Shown here piece by piece: positions 27,501 through 34,939 of a stretch of DNA of 64,000 nucleotides; position 1 is the first letter of the stretch; every line of letters starts with the position of its first letter. Source of the stretch: Chrysemys picta bellii (taxonomy: Eukaryota; Chordata; Testudines; Emydidae). The DNA is taken from NCBI RefSeq assembly GCF_011386835.1, contig NC_088794.1, positions 91,930,009-91,994,008 on the forward strand, in the 5' to 3' direction. A program made the translations under genes and the position numbers. The notes below the pieces were generated by a model, which was not told the origin of the DNA, did not search any database, and saw only the letters and a list, made by a program, of their open reading frames with translations.

Positions 27501-28672
27501 GGTACCACTGAGAAATACGTTTGTGATGGCTGTGCAGTGGGCACACCAACACCCAAAAGTGTAATGGACATGTGCAGCACATCTTGAACAGTTACAGAAC
27601 AGATAAGTAACCATTTTATTCTTATTGATGATAAGGCCCCTTATGTCACGGGTATCTAATACAATACAATCACATATTTATTGCTTTTGTGAAAGTCTGT
27701 ACGGGCTTGTCTGAACACAAAGATTGAACCAGTTTAGCTCAAATAGATTTTTAAAATTTATTTAGTTAAACTCTTGTAACCCCCTGAGTGCATGCTCCTT
27801 TATGTTGTTTTAGATCTGGATTATATCAGTTTAACTTTCAGCTAATTTACAGATGTAAACTAAACCAATATAAGCTAGATTTAAACCAATATAGCAGTGT
27901 TCATCCAGGGGGTTACACTAGTTTAACTAAATCTGTTTAAAACAACACTTCTAGTTAAGCCAGTGCAACTTTGTGCGTAGACCTGTCAAAGTTTAAGCTT
28001 TCCTTAAGGTTGCTTATAAATAGTACCTGCAAAATGATATGGTTAATAATATTTTAAACGTGATTATTTTTGCCTTCAGAATCAGGGCATGCAGAGTAGT
28101 CCTGATAGAAGGTAAAACCAGAGGCTGCTTATATCCTGCTCCCTATCTCGATGAATATGGAGAAACAGACCCAGACTTGAAGTAAGTGCATGTTTAACTT
28201 TTTACTTGCTAGGAGTCTTAATTTTTTCCCCTTTCTTTGTTGTTTCCCTTATACTGCATGCAGTTCCTGCACAGTTCTGAGCAGCCCCATTTCTGACAGA
28301 CCGGTGGTGAAAAATGGTTAGCAATCACACTGTCATTCAGTATTTTCCATGGTTATTAGCCTGGGTAGTTAATCTGGGACTGTTAATAGACACTTTGCCT
28401 AGACTTATTTGCACTTGACATTGTCATAGAGTCAACCAGGAAAGAGAGAAGGAAAAGAAAAGGCCCAAAGATGGGTATATGTAATGTTGTAACATGCCTA
28501 ATGAATGTTCTCATTATTTCTCCCATGAAGAAGAGGCAACCCCCTGCATTTATGTCATGAACGTTACCGGAAACTTCATCTTCTATGGCAGCAACACTGC
28601 ATCATAGAGGAGATTGCCAGGAGCCAGGAAACCAATCAGATCATCTTTGGATTCAACTGGCACCTGCTCTGA
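456..28672 (+). CDS. UBR2: UBR2-type E3 ubiquitin ligase, C-terminal 12 coding exons (5' part outside window)
   Basis: UBR1/UBR2 proteins are RING E3 ligases of the N-degron pathway: they bind destabilising N-terminal residues and ubiquitinate the protein with a UBE2A/B-type E2. The joined exons are 456-511, 835-931, 1459-1526, 1887-2037, 2907-2994, 4339-4472, 10234-10342, 15701-15757, 16328-16405, 18086-18256, 28080-28181 and 28531-28672. They read 416 residues without a stop, and every junction is phase-consistent and GT-AG. This is the region after the UBR box and RING, ending in the conserved cysteine-rich C-terminal domain ([17 protein letters not shown]) and the tail [14 protein letters not shown]1 is excluded because its remembered C-terminus differs strongly here (for example PYLDDYGETDQG against [12 protein letters not shown]). 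Identity to human UBR2, from memory, is high in the last 150 residues but only about 70% upstream, so a UBR2-like paralogue is possible. Introns are swollen by DIRS and CR1 insertions. Confidence 0.9.
835..931 (+). CDS. UBR2: UBR2 exon b
   Basis: A 97-nt exon with acceptor TAG before 835 and donor GT at 932, ending in phase 1. It reads [14 protein letters not shown] and then [10 protein letters not shown], a helical segment of the C-terminal half. Confidence 0.88.
1075..1255 (+). repeat. MIR/CORE-type SINE relic
   Basis: Contains the ordered signature of an old amniote SINE: CCTGGATTCAATTCCCTGCT, then CCCCATCTGTAAAATGGGGA, TAATACCTCACCTCACA, and a GAGGTGCTCAGATACTA tail. It lies in the intron between exons b and c. 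The family name is from recognition only. Confidence 0.55.
1459..1526 (+). CDS. UBR2: UBR2 exon c
   Basis: A 68-nt exon with acceptor TAG at 1456-1458 and donor GTAAGC at 1527, phase 1 to 0. It completes a valine and reads [19 protein letters not shown]. The ORF that opens at 1439 upstream of the splice site is not the real start; translation comes from the preceding exon. Confidence 0.88.
1887..2037 (+). CDS. UBR2: UBR2 exon d
   Basis: A 151-nt exon with acceptor TAG ending at 1886 and donor GTAAGG at 2038, phase 0 to 1. It reads [20 protein letters not shown] and later [15 protein letters not shown], well-conserved UBR2 blocks. Confidence 0.9.
2907..2994 (+). CDS. UBR2: UBR2 exon e
   Basis: An 88-nt exon with acceptor CAG ending at 2906 and donor GTAAGT at 2995, phase 1 to 2. 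It reads [20 protein letters not shown] and then EVYQYTSG. The acidic, serine-rich start is the least conserved stretch of this region. Confidence 0.85.
3890..4185. mobile_element. hAT-type non-autonomous element with 8-bp target duplication
   Basis: Ends TTGAGATGT and ACATCCCTA are imperfect inverted repeats. The flanking 8-mer GTGGGAGC is perfectly duplicated (3882-3889 and 4186-4193), as hAT insertion gives. The interior repeats GGTTAA-type motifs near both ends and has a GC-rich core (3970-4100). It sits in the intron before exon f. Confidence 0.7.
4339..4472 (+). CDS. UBR2: UBR2 exon f
   Basis: A 134-nt exon with acceptor TAG ending at 4338 and donor GTAAGT at 4473, phase 2 to 1. It reads [20 protein letters not shown] followed by [20 protein letters not shown]. 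The [14 protein letters not shown] block is typical of UBR1/UBR2. Confidence 0.9.
5411..5687. mobile_element. Harbinger-like MITE (GGGCTTGTCTACAC-type ends)
   Basis: Right end TGTGTAGACAAGCCC followed by TAA; degenerate left end GGGCTTTTCTGTATTGC preceded by TGA. Three-base T-A duplications and these ends fit the PIF/Harbinger style. The interior repeats GCACATTAA-like motifs. Confidence 0.5.
5825..6003 (+). repeat. DIRS-A left inverted terminal repeat
   Basis: Begins GTTCTTCTTTGAGTAGTGTC and CCTATGGGTGCTCCAC and runs to CTCCTCAGTTCC. Its reverse complement is found at 9698-9876 with scattered mismatches, for example GTGGAGCACCCAT and GAGGAGAGTTAGCCC. Confidence 0.75.
6610..7430 (+). repeat. 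GC-rich segment of unknown type embedded in DIRS-A gag
   Basis: Not matched by the DIRS-B gag region. It begins near a TATA-like motif (GGAAGTATAAAAGGTGGCCC, 6657-6676), continues as GC-rich sequence with partial open frames such as [17 protein letters not shown], and ends with a tandem repeat. Both edges are approximate. It may be a fragment of another retroelement promoter or 5' region; the family was not recognised. Confidence 0.35.
7111..7300 (+). repeat. Two-copy tandem repeat of about 93 bp
   Basis: The block AGGCCAGAAGCCTGAGCCTC ... TTGATCCAGGGCCTGGGC recurs as AGGCCTGAGCCCCAGACTCT ... TTGATCCAGGGCTGGAGC, followed in both by TGACTGTTT/AGACTGTTT and a CCTGCACACAGG- or CCTGAGCACAGG-like join. 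Confidence 0.6.
8810..9560 (+). pseudogene. DIRS-A tyrosine recombinase remnant
   Basis: Fragments include [20 protein letters not shown] (helix with the first catalytic arginine), [17 protein letters not shown], and [20 protein letters not shown]. The last keeps the tyrosine expected as nucleophile. The expected HxxR box is degraded to QFTR. Stops and frameshifts separate the pieces. Confidence 0.6.
9540..9650. repeat. DIRS-A internal complementary region
   Basis: An inverted copy of the terminus (GTGGAGCACCCATAGGGACA) is followed by about 35 bases and then a direct copy (TTCTTTGAGATGTGTCTCTC). This head-to-tail join of both tips is the internal complementary region that DIRS elements are thought to use as a circularisation template. 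Confidence 0.65.
9698..9876 (-). repeat. DIRS-A right inverted terminal repeat
   Basis: Inverted copy of 5825-6003, starting AAGGAACAGAGGAGAGTTAG and ending in TAGTGGAGCACCCATGG followed by GGGGACACTCTCAGAC. Confidence 0.75.
10234..10342 (+). CDS. UBR2: UBR2 exon g
   Basis: A 109-nt exon with acceptor CAG ending at 10233 and donor GT at 10343, phase 1 to 2. It reads [20 protein letters not shown] and then [13 protein letters not shown], a highly conserved UBR2 motif. It lies between the DIRS-bearing and CR1-bearing introns. Confidence 0.92.
10560..14210 (+). mobile_element. Degenerate CR1 LINE, sense to UBR2, interrupted by a second CR1
   Basis: ORF2 remnants in order: [20 protein letters not shown] (endonuclease start, 10741-10800), [11 protein letters not shown] (endonuclease end, about 11320-11355), FKKGNGG (12167), [15 protein letters not shown] (RT, about 12320), [10 protein letters not shown] (RT motif A, 12431-12465), then after the insertion IKFAGDTKF (altered FADD motif C, about 13000-13025). 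The 3' end carries GGTTAGACTAGATGTCCCTT and peters out near 14210. Many stops and indels; an old copy filling the intron between exons g and h. Confidence 0.75.
12510..12800 (+). mobile_element. CR1 3' fragment nested inside the older CR1
   Basis: Begins TTCTTCTCCTTAACCTCTGA and ends GACTGGACTAGATGACCTCT, CCTATGATTCTATG, the classic short 3' tail of CR1. It splits the older element between RT motif A and motif C. Truncated at its 5' end, as most CR1 copies are. Confidence 0.65.
15078..15101 (+). repeat. Poly(G) run
   Basis: Eighteen consecutive G followed by A and five G, then GTGTGTG. A simple repeat and a potential G-quadruplex former, in the intron before exon h. Confidence 0.9.
15701..15757 (+). 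CDS. UBR2: UBR2 exon h (57-nt exon)
   Basis: A short 57-nt exon with acceptor ACAG ending at 15700 and donor GTTAGT at 15758, phase 2 to 2. It reads [19 protein letters not shown], equivalent to the WCADPALL segment of UBR2. It was found because the flanking exons needed this missing piece. Confidence 0.9.
16328..16405 (+). CDS. UBR2: UBR2 exon i
   Basis: A 78-nt exon with acceptor CTAG ending at 16327 and donor GTAAAA at 16406, phase 2 to 2. It reads [20 protein letters not shown] followed by NQASQF, the most recognisable UBR1/UBR2 C-terminal signature. Confidence 0.93.
18086..18256 (+). CDS. UBR2: UBR2 exon j, cysteine-rich C-terminal domain
   Basis: A 171-nt exon with acceptor ACAG ending at 18085 and donor GTAGGT at 18257, phase 2 to 2. 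It carries the likely metal-binding cluster: [29 protein letters not shown] and [14 protein letters not shown] 16-base T run lies about 75 bases upstream of the acceptor. Confidence 0.93.
18391..18779. mobile_element. hAT (Charlie-like) non-autonomous element
   Basis: Ends CAGTGGTTCTTAACC and TACGAGAACCACTG are inverted repeats. Flanks CTGTAGGC (18383-18390) and CTCTAAGC (18780-18787) are a decayed 8-bp duplication (6 of 8). AT-rich interior with no coding potential. Confidence 0.65.
19721..19898 (+). repeat. DIRS-B left inverted terminal repeat
   Basis: Starts ATTCTTCAAGTGATGTCACA and TGTCCATTCCACTCTTGGGTG and ends CCCACTCAGTTCC. It pairs with 27413-27590 over about 178 bases with substitutions. 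Confidence 0.75.
20050..21530 (+). pseudogene. DIRS-B gag-like region, broken
   Basis: Frames include [20 protein letters not shown] and CLKCLG (zinc-knuckle-like). Further on are [40 protein letters not shown] and [20 protein letters not shown], ending [11 protein letters not shown]. It is the counterpart of the DIRS-A gag. It starts beyond the left terminus and ends before the hAT insertion; several frameshifts are present. Confidence 0.6.
22155..22848. mobile_element. hAT-type non-autonomous element with G-rich core, inside DIRS-B
   Basis: Left end CAGTGTTCCCTCTAATTTTT, right end CAGGGAATTTAG; flanking octamers AGCTCCAG (22147-22154) and GGCTCCAG (22849-22856) match 7 of 8. It contains a near-perfect palindrome (GGTGATGTGTGACACATCACC, about 22211-22231) and a G-rich minisatellite. 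The long open frames on both strands here are products of that repeat, not genes. Confidence 0.65.
22285..22500 (+). repeat. G-rich minisatellite
   Basis: Repeated variants of GGGGCTCAGGGCTGGGGCAG, GGGTTG.GGTG.GGG and GGCTCTGGGGTGGGGCTGGG. Unit length drifts between roughly 35 and 75 bases. Multiple G-tracts give strong quadruplex potential. Confidence 0.65.
23100..23285 (+). pseudogene. DIRS-B reverse transcriptase, N-terminal part
   Basis: Reads [28 protein letters not shown], and [20 protein letters not shown]. The FRPILNL.PLNK block is the start of the DIRS/retroelement RT fingers. A stop interrupts after EEVQ. The inserted palindromic element cuts it immediately after LNKF. Confidence 0.65.
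23810..24774. mobile_element. hAT-type element with perfect 8-bp duplication, inside the palindromic element
   Basis: Ends CAGGGGTCAGCAACCT and AGGTTGCCTACCCCTG... (read at 24758-24774) are inverted repeats. GTCTATAA is duplicated exactly at 23802-23809 and 24775-24782. Removing the element restores AGTCTATAAGGTGTCACAGG, so this is the youngest of the nested insertions. Same family as 45435-45746, in opposite orientation. Confidence 0.85.
24246..24452 (+). repeat. C-rich minisatellite in the hAT
   Basis: About six variants of a 30-36-base unit built on CCCAGTCCTCTGCCCTGACC and CCTGAACCCCCCACACA. It generates long proline/glycine-rich open frames on both strands that should not be called genes. 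Confidence 0.75.
24812..25290 (+). pseudogene. DIRS-B reverse transcriptase, C-terminal part
   Basis: Resumes after the insertion: [12 protein letters not shown] (RT motif A region, about 24869-24903, frame broken after it), [20 protein letters not shown] (fingers/palm, about 24953-25010) and further decayed RT to about 25290. No intact catalytic DD pair seen. Confidence 0.55.
25430..25965 (+). pseudogene. DIRS-B RNase H domain
   Basis: Contains VTDASDLGW (first aspartate), [16 protein letters not shown] (glutamate) and [18 protein letters not shown] (second aspartate), then [20 protein letters not shown]. It is followed by [19 protein letters not shown] and [11 protein letters not shown], the DIRS region linking RNase H to the recombinase. 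Broken by stops. Confidence 0.7.
26530..27240 (+). pseudogene. DIRS-B tyrosine recombinase
   Basis: Reads [40 protein letters not shown] (first catalytic Arg), [37 protein letters not shown], then [20 protein letters not shown] (HxxR box) and [11 protein letters not shown] (histidine). The tyrosine expected about six residues later is not present in the frame (EPQHSG). One frameshift near 27050. Confidence 0.7.
27413..27590 (-). repeat. DIRS-B right inverted terminal repeat and adjoining complementary region
   Basis: Starts GGAACTGAGGGGGGGCTAGG and ends AATGGACATGTGCAGCACAT, CTTGAACA. Immediately upstream (about 27290-27370) an inverted tip (ACAATCACTCGAAGAA) and a direct tip (TTGCACGTGTCCATTCCATG) sit back to back, the same internal complementary region as in DIRS-A. 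Confidence 0.7.
27703..27985. mobile_element. Harbinger-like MITE, degenerate
   Basis: Left GGGCTTGTCTGAACACA, right TGTGCGTAGACCTGTC; interior has paired motifs such as CCAGTTTAGCTCAAAT and GTTTAACTAAATCTG and GGGGGTTACA/TGTAACCCCCTG. Ends are approximate. Confidence 0.45.
28080..28181 (+). CDS. UBR2: UBR2 exon k
   Basis: A 102-nt exon with acceptor TTCAG ending at 28079 and donor GTAAGT at 28182, phase 2 to 2. It reads [20 protein letters not shown] followed by [13 protein letters not shown]. It follows the 9.8-kb intron that contains the nested DIRS element. Confidence 0.93.
28531..28672 (+). CDS. UBR2: UBR2 last coding exon
   Basis: Acceptor GAAG ends at 28530, and 142 coding bases run to a TGA stop at 28670-28672. 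It reads [20 protein letters not shown], then [19 protein letters not shown], then GFNWHLL. The terminal residues match the UBR2 family end exactly in position, so the stop is native. Confidence 0.94.
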
Positions 28673-30254
28673 GTCCTAGCTTTTAATTAAATCCCGATGA
28701 GTATGGATGATGTTTGGACAAAGGAAAAGGGGGAGTATTACAGAGCCTTCTCTAAGGGTTCAGACACATGATTGATGCATTGAAACAAAATAATTCTCAT
28801 TTCATAGGTTTTACCTTTTAAAAAAAAAAAAAAACACTCTATGTGGTGACTGTTGTAGAATGTTCAGGGACAGAAATATCTTTTTCCAAAGGTTATAGTC
28901 TCTACTGATTAGATGAGTGTAGCTTCCCACATTCACCTGCCTTCCATATGCACACACCAAAAGTCCCAAACTGTCATTTACTGGCACTGGAATACACCCG
29001 GAGGTGTGTTGCTAGGAAAGAACCAAGTAAGAGAAGCTGTTAATATTTACAGTCATGTGGTACAATAGGCATATCAGGGTTGATGTGATGTTGAAATTGT
29101 TTGTCTTTTGAAATTACAACAATCTAGCTGGAATTGTGTACAACCTCTCCTCCTCCGTACTGTGTGTCTGGGTTCCTAGCCCTGGCTTAGAACTTAAAAT
29201 GGCCAAGGTCTGTAGCATATTTTCAGAGGGAGAAGTGGTGCCAGGCCTCTACTAATCCATACCAACAGGCTCAGCAAGCATTAAGTGGTGCAGCAGAAAC
29301 CTGCACTGTGCCAGACCCTGGGATTTATTGGAGAGTGCTTTCAGAGGAATGATGTTTCCACTAATCCAATCTTTAAAAGAGGGGTAGAAGGAGTGAATTG
29401 TGTGGGGGTGTTTCCATCTTGCTTGGTGCATGTAAAATTAAACTGTGTGTGCTTGTTGCATTGCCAGTACTGCACCTTATATAATGTAGCTTTAGTCTAC
29501 TAATTCTGGAGACTACACCCAGGACTCCAGCACCACACTGGTGTGGTGTGGCTGTGATCAGCTTTACTATATTTGTAATCGTACTCGGCAGTCTGTGCAG
29601 AGACAAACTCTAGATTGCTGATCCAGTGGGTTAGCCATCTGTCCACTGCAAAAAACATAAACTGCAGTAAAATAAAAGCCATTTAAAGTTGAATTAAAAA
29701 GCAAGACCCTGTAGAAGATAGCATGGAATATTATCTATTTAGAATCACTAAACACAGGCATAAATCAATACTTTGTATCTCCATGTTGGAGGGGCTTCCC
29801 TCTCTTCATTCTTGTGTTATCTGTTTGGCACTGTCCATAAACTGTCTGTTTCTGGAGTCAAGCCAACCAAATGCTCATTGTAACTTAAAGGAAAAAAATA
29901 GTTGTCTGTCTCTTTTTCAATAACTAATGGCATATTGTGATTGAACCATTTTTCATTAGCTCATTGTTCTGTTTCCCAGATTTTAGCCATAATAATTTAC
30001 ATGAAGGGATCTTGTGATGTGACAGGTAAAAGTTCTAAATACATAAATTCCCTATAACTATTACTTTTCCAAGCAATGCCATCTCTGTCTGAAAAGCTGA
30101 ACTATCCAGAGAATGCATTTTAGATCTGTGTGTTCTACTTTCCCCTCTTGCTGTTTGTGTGTGGGGGGGGGGGAGGGTGTTGTTTTTTAATGCTCTGTTA
30201 AGGCTTAGAAAGGGAGGGCTATAAAGAATTTTGTGACCTGCTGTTTGAGAGCAC

Positions 30255-30492
30255 GTGTGCGCACGCACACACACACAACCTCCGCTAGAAAGCAGGGTTT
30301 TGGATCCATGCGCGGTCCCGTGTTAACGCGGGGACCGTGTTAACATGGATTCCAATGACAGTAATTAAATTTGGGATCCATCCGCGGTCCTGCGCTATAA
30401 CTGAATTTGCGCTATATGGACACACATTCTAGCAATGGTCCGCTCTGTGTGTGTGTGTGACATACACACACAGTGTGACATACACACACACA
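30255..30492. repeat. TG/CA simple-repeat cluster
   Basis: Several short (CA)n and (TG)n runs, including TGTGTGTGTGTGACATACAC and a repeated GTGTGACATACACACACA, flanking the GC-rich direct repeat. Confidence 0.7.
30296..30425. repeat. GC-rich direct repeat in the UBR2 3' UTR region
   Basis: GGATCCATGCGCGGTCCCG (30302) recurs as GGATCCATCCGCGGTCCTG (30374), about 72 bases apart, with an internal GTGTTAACGCGGGGACCG inverted motif. It could be a relic of a Tigger/mariner-type MITE; the ends are not clear. Confidence 0.4.
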
Positions 30493-31591
30493 CCACAATG
30501 TTTGCATTCTTTTCTTAATGGTGCAGTGAGGTGACATGCCAGGTGGGAGGGAGAATCACAAATCATGATTTCATGCTTAAGTATAATAATCCTCCTCCTA
30601 GTTTCTTGAAGTCCTTAGTGAACTGCAGTCACTACTCATTTAAAAGTGGAATTCAAATGGGTTGGAATATCAAATCATTATTTTCTAGCATTCAAATAGT
30701 CCTTAAAATTTTTGCTCTTTTTTTCAGCTTATTTTCCCCAGACAGTGTAAATAGTTATCTTCAGTATCTTTTCCTATTTTCCTCTTATTGCAATGAAGAA
30801 TTCTCTCTTCATTTTGATATTTTCAGTTTTTTAAACTGAAGGTAAATCCCTCTGCAAAGAAACAACAGTGTTGTTAGTCTTGTCTAATCTGTGATTGAAA
30901 CCTTGGGTTAGGAAAACCAGCTCCATGGAGACTTGTGTGCAGTGGCTAGTTCAAAGGTTACCAATAATACTGCTTACCAGCCAAAGCACTGTATTGAAAT
31001 TAGCAAACATGCTTCACGGACTTCAGCACTGACTTCATAGCTGTGTTCACTTACTGTTTCCCCTGTGGTTTATCTAGTCATGTATCAGATATTTTCAGTA
31101 CTCCCTGCACTTTCAATGATGCAAGAAATTTGTACTCATGAATTTCAGCTAACAGACATGCAGCAAGATCACTTTATTTTGTGGTGTTGGTAATGAGCAA
31201 TTCAAACTGTACTATACAGAGACAGAAGCTGGTTTGAGCAGGCAAACTCTTCCTTAACATTCCCAATTGTCTTTCTGTGGTTGGGAGAGGTAGGAAAATG
31301 AGGGCAAAGGAAGAAATTTAGCATCGTTTTCTGTACATTTGCACTTATTATTCTAGCGAATGGGCTCCCAGATCATCACTAATGAGTGTGGTCATTTCTC
31401 ATTTCATAAATTACTATGCAGTTTGGTTCACTGTGAGTATTATCTGTATTTAGTGATTGCAAGATACTTATGCCACTGATTTGAATTCCATCCAAGATAA
31501 ACTGAAGAAGTTATTTGAATTATGCGTATATTGGTATCCTTAACTGCAAAAATGTAAATTTGAAACTTGTATAATGTTATTGTGCTTTTGA

Positions 31592-31633
31592 AATAAAATA
31601 TCTTGTATATGTATATTTAAAAGAGGAAATAAA
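31592..31633 (+). terminator. Tandem AATAAA polyadenylation signals
   Basis: AATAAA occurs at 31592-31597 and again at 31628-31633, followed within about 25 bases by T/G-rich sequence (ATTGTTGGGCTTTTATTGGG). This is the best candidate 3' end for the UBR2 transcript. Confidence 0.45.
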
Positions 31634-31650
31634 GTAACTTCTCATACATT

Positions 31651-34507
31651 GTTGGGCTTTTATTGGGAGGCAGTTTAGTATTTTACATTTCTCTTGCTGT
31701 GATGCCATCAGTATGGAAGGGGAAGAGGTGGCTAGTAAATAATTGGCAAACAGTACCAGTTAGCGTTACAGCTGATTAGTACTAGTTAACAGCTACTTAG
31801 TACTAACATCATAATTTTTGCTTCATGTTAGAGAAATGGATGCAGCCTTCTGTAGCAATTTTCAAATTAGAGTAAAGCTCTCAAACTGTCTTTTTAGCTG
31901 TTCGTGCTACCAGCAGCTAGGCATCAGCCCACTCTCACTGCTTTTAATGTTCGCATCAGTCACCATTAAGAAGTGTAAGAAGATAATTGTGAATTATAAC
32001 AATGGTCTATGTGATCTTTCCTGGTGGGTCAAAAAATTAAATAATTTTTTAGAATCAACCTGGGAGGTTGGAAGGGAGATAGGTCTGTAAGAATCTTCTG
32101 CAAAAATGGTCTAAAGTCTATTAGAGGTTTAGAAAAAACATGGCTGCATTTCTTACGGAATAAAAAATTCTTACATATTTCACATATCTTGGAATACAAC
32201 TTGCAAAATTCCAGATACAAGGGCTTAGCCAGCACACACTTTGATGTAGTGGTTGAAGTCCACTTTATATTCTGGACTTTAAGATTTCTGGACTTTATGG
32301 AGTATAATTATAAGTCTCTTCTTTCAGGTATAGGATGAAAAACTAAATGAGTCATCCAACTCTCCTAATTAATTATTTGCCTAGTTCATATTTATATTCT
32401 TCTTCAAAGAAAGTATTGGCCTTATTCTTCCATTCAGTCTCCTAATTGTGATGCCTGGTCAGTTTGAACTATTTTAACTGTATTTTGCTGTTATACAAAA
32501 TGTAATTTTTGAATACAGAAAATATAAATTACCATCCCACGGCAGGCTGCTACACTCCTTTTCTGTGGTTAGCTATATCCCTTTGAAAGTCACCTTTTAG
32601 GGTGCCTGAGCTGGTAGAACAGTGAGGAAATACAACCCTGAGGAGAGGGGGGTTAAGTTGGGGAGTGCCTTGGTACTTGTAGTGATGAGCACAGAGGAAG
32701 GCAAGATGGGAAAGTGTTAAGAGGTGTAAATTGGGGCTGAGATTGGTATTTAGTTTCACTGGTTTTTCATCTCTCAAGAGATTGGGTTGTCAAGGATTCA
32801 GAATCCCAGTTTTCAGTATGTGTTGTTTTATACCAGGCTGGTGATCAATATGTCTTCTACCAAGCATAATTTGAGGAGGAGGCTTCAGACTTTGCACTTG
32901 GTTGGATGATACTGCATGGCGTGCTCTGGTGCAGCTGGTGCTAACTGGGAATTTGATGCAACATGAGCCATAATGGAATCAACATTGAGGGGCTGTGTAC
33001 ACGCTACAGAACAGGATGTCTCTAACCTCTAAAATGCATAAAATATACTGTATCGATATTGTGAGAGTCCTGGAATAAGGTGAGAATGGGTCTAGTTTTC
33101 GTGCACAGTTCACCCCAATGCATTGTAGAATCGCTGCTTGAACTAATGTAGTGCAGCAGACATTGGCAGTCTGAAGTAGGAGCACCTGACTTTAGCTGCA
33201 GAAGTCTTGCGAGTTCTTATCCCATTATTGTTCTTTCCTCAAGTCGTGTTTCTCATTGATGGTGACGATGAAATTAAAATGTTTTAATCAGTCATCAAAA
33301 TGACTTAGGCATGTGTATTTCCCTAATTCAGTGCCATGTGGAAGCCCTGGTCCTGCACTGGTGTGTTTGTCTGCACAGGAATAAGAGTCCACCTGTGTGT
33401 ATTGGAATAAAGGATCATCCATCTAAGTGATCCAGGACCTTCTTATAGTTGAAGATTCCACCAGTACTCGAGTACCCTTTATCTTCTATCACTAGATGAA
33501 AAATACCTTCACATGTGGAACCTAAAACATTGCCCTGGATGTATTTTGATATAAAGCAAGTGTGTATTTGAAAGTTTGCAGCAACTTGTTACTAACTTTG
33601 AATGTTTCATGTGCCCCGAGGCAATGTATTATAGTAAACAAAATTTAAAATTTAAAAAAATTAAGAGAAATGTTGCTAGATCCTAAAGAACAAATCAGTT
33701 TAAAACTTTATTAGAGGGTATGAGGAACAGAGAATTACAACAAAAATGTCCTTTCCAACTAAATATATTTTTATATCCAGGGGGTATATCCACATTTAAA
33801 AAAAAAAATCTGTTAATCATGTAAGTATTTTTCTTCCATTTCATTATGAACCCAGAGCAAGTTTGAAGATGGATTTTTATTATAACATCCTCAGTGATGA
33901 CCAGAAACCTTTAAATGGCTAGAGATCATCATCTTGCAGCTTATTAGGGAACTGCTGTAATTCCTTCACCCAGAAGAAGTTGAATATTAAATCACTGGTT
34001 TTGTTTTAAACTCTATTAAGAACTGCACAGAGTGGGGTCTTTTTGAGGCAGAAGTGAGTTCCGAACCCAAGAAGTTTCAAGTATTTAATGCAGAAATGTA
34101 TTGTCCTTGTTAATTCTGATTGGATTAAGCATTGATGACAAATAGGATAAGAAGTCTCCTGCAAATCGTATTTATTTTTGTACCTGAGCAGATGCCATGG
34201 TTTACAGGCTTGGCTTGCTAATGCTTTGTGTCTTTGTAAATTAATGAGAATTAGGGAGGGGGTCTGTGCTGCTAATTGAGTTTGGTTTCCTTGGTACAGT
34301 AGTTATGATATTAAAAACTCTGAAGGTTGCAACACAGGTTAAATCTCTGGGATACGACAGGTTCACTGTCTAGAAAATCTAATAAAGAGAAAACAAATAA
34401 TACATTGTGAGTTTCATGAAATTAATCTTCAAAGTAATGAAAATGTTCATTAAAAAGGTATATCTTTGTCAGTATGTGGTTGAGGTTTCCAAATCAGTGC
34501 TGGAGAT
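31651..34507. other. Intergenic sequence, no feature recognised
   Basis: No coding frame with family resemblance, no structured RNA and no clear transposon. AT-rich, with a short poly(A) stretch at about 33800. Confidence 0.4.
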
Positions 34508-34580
34508 TTATCCTAAAGTCTTCAGGGCAGGGGCCATCTTTTCATAATACAGTGCCTAGCTATACGTGGGTCTTAAATCC
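34508..34580. repeat. L2/MIR-like repeat 3' fragment
   Basis: CTTCAGGGCAGGGGCCATCT with CAGTGCCTAGC is the familiar CTCTTCGGGGCAGGGACCGT ... CAGCGCCTAGCACA 3' end of an old amniote repeat. Related pieces occur at 44160, 49245, 51460, 51815 and 62025. Confidence 0.45.
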
Positions 34581-34939
34581 TGACTGGGGGCTGTCAGTGT
34601 CACCACTATACAGTAATGAATAATTTCTGCAGCCCAGCATCTCCCACAGTTCTGGATTTCTGGACTGCTCTTCTCTCTCTGTAGCTTCATGGAGGCGGAT
34701 CAGTGTTTTGGCGCTCCACTCTCTGGCCACACATCCTCTGTTCCTGCTTGCCACCAGATTCTCTGCCTTTGCAGCAGCAGACAGTGGCGGTTTCTCTTGT
34801 TCCCACCTGACTCTTCTATTTTTAGTTTTTTTCTGCCCAGTTTTTGGGCAGTGGGGAGCAGCATTCTCCTTCAACATTATTGCTCCTCCCTGGGTCAGTT
34901 AACTCCTCCAGAGTGATTAAGACACTACTCTCATCTAGG

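Larger units (their letters stand above)
19721..27591 (+). mobile_element. DIRS-like retrotransposon B, nearly full length, with three nested insertions
   Basis: Inverted termini (19721-19898 and 27413-27590) bracket, in order, gag (20050-21530), reverse transcriptase (23100-25290, interrupted), RNase H (25430-25965) and tyrosine recombinase (26530-27240). This is the canonical DIRS order. Without the inserts (22155-22848 and 23288-24811) the element is about 5.6 kb. It lies in the intron between UBR2 exons j and k, in sense orientation. All domains contain stops or frameshifts. The terminal sequence differs from DIRS-A and DIRS-C, so it is a separate family. Confidence 0.8.
28673..31650 (+). 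other. UBR2: Probable UBR2 3' UTR
   Basis: About 3 kb between the stop codon and the first convincing paired poly(A) signals, with no splice-worthy coding sequence. It contains a poly(A) stretch at 28818-28834, a TG/CA simple-repeat cluster at 30255-30492 and the GC-rich direct repeat described separately. The extent is inferred from the AATAAA pair near 31600; an earlier end cannot be excluded without RNA data. Confidence 0.5.

Noticed and set aside
456..28672. UBR1 as the identity of the plus-strand gene
   Set aside because: The C-terminal residues ([31 protein letters not shown]) agree with UBR2 and not with UBR1, which reads quite differently there.
28786..28835. Early polyadenylation near the AACAAAATAA / poly(A) stretch
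   Set aside because: No exact AATAAA there; the A run is genomic. The AATAAA pair near 31600 is stronger, though a short isoform is possible.
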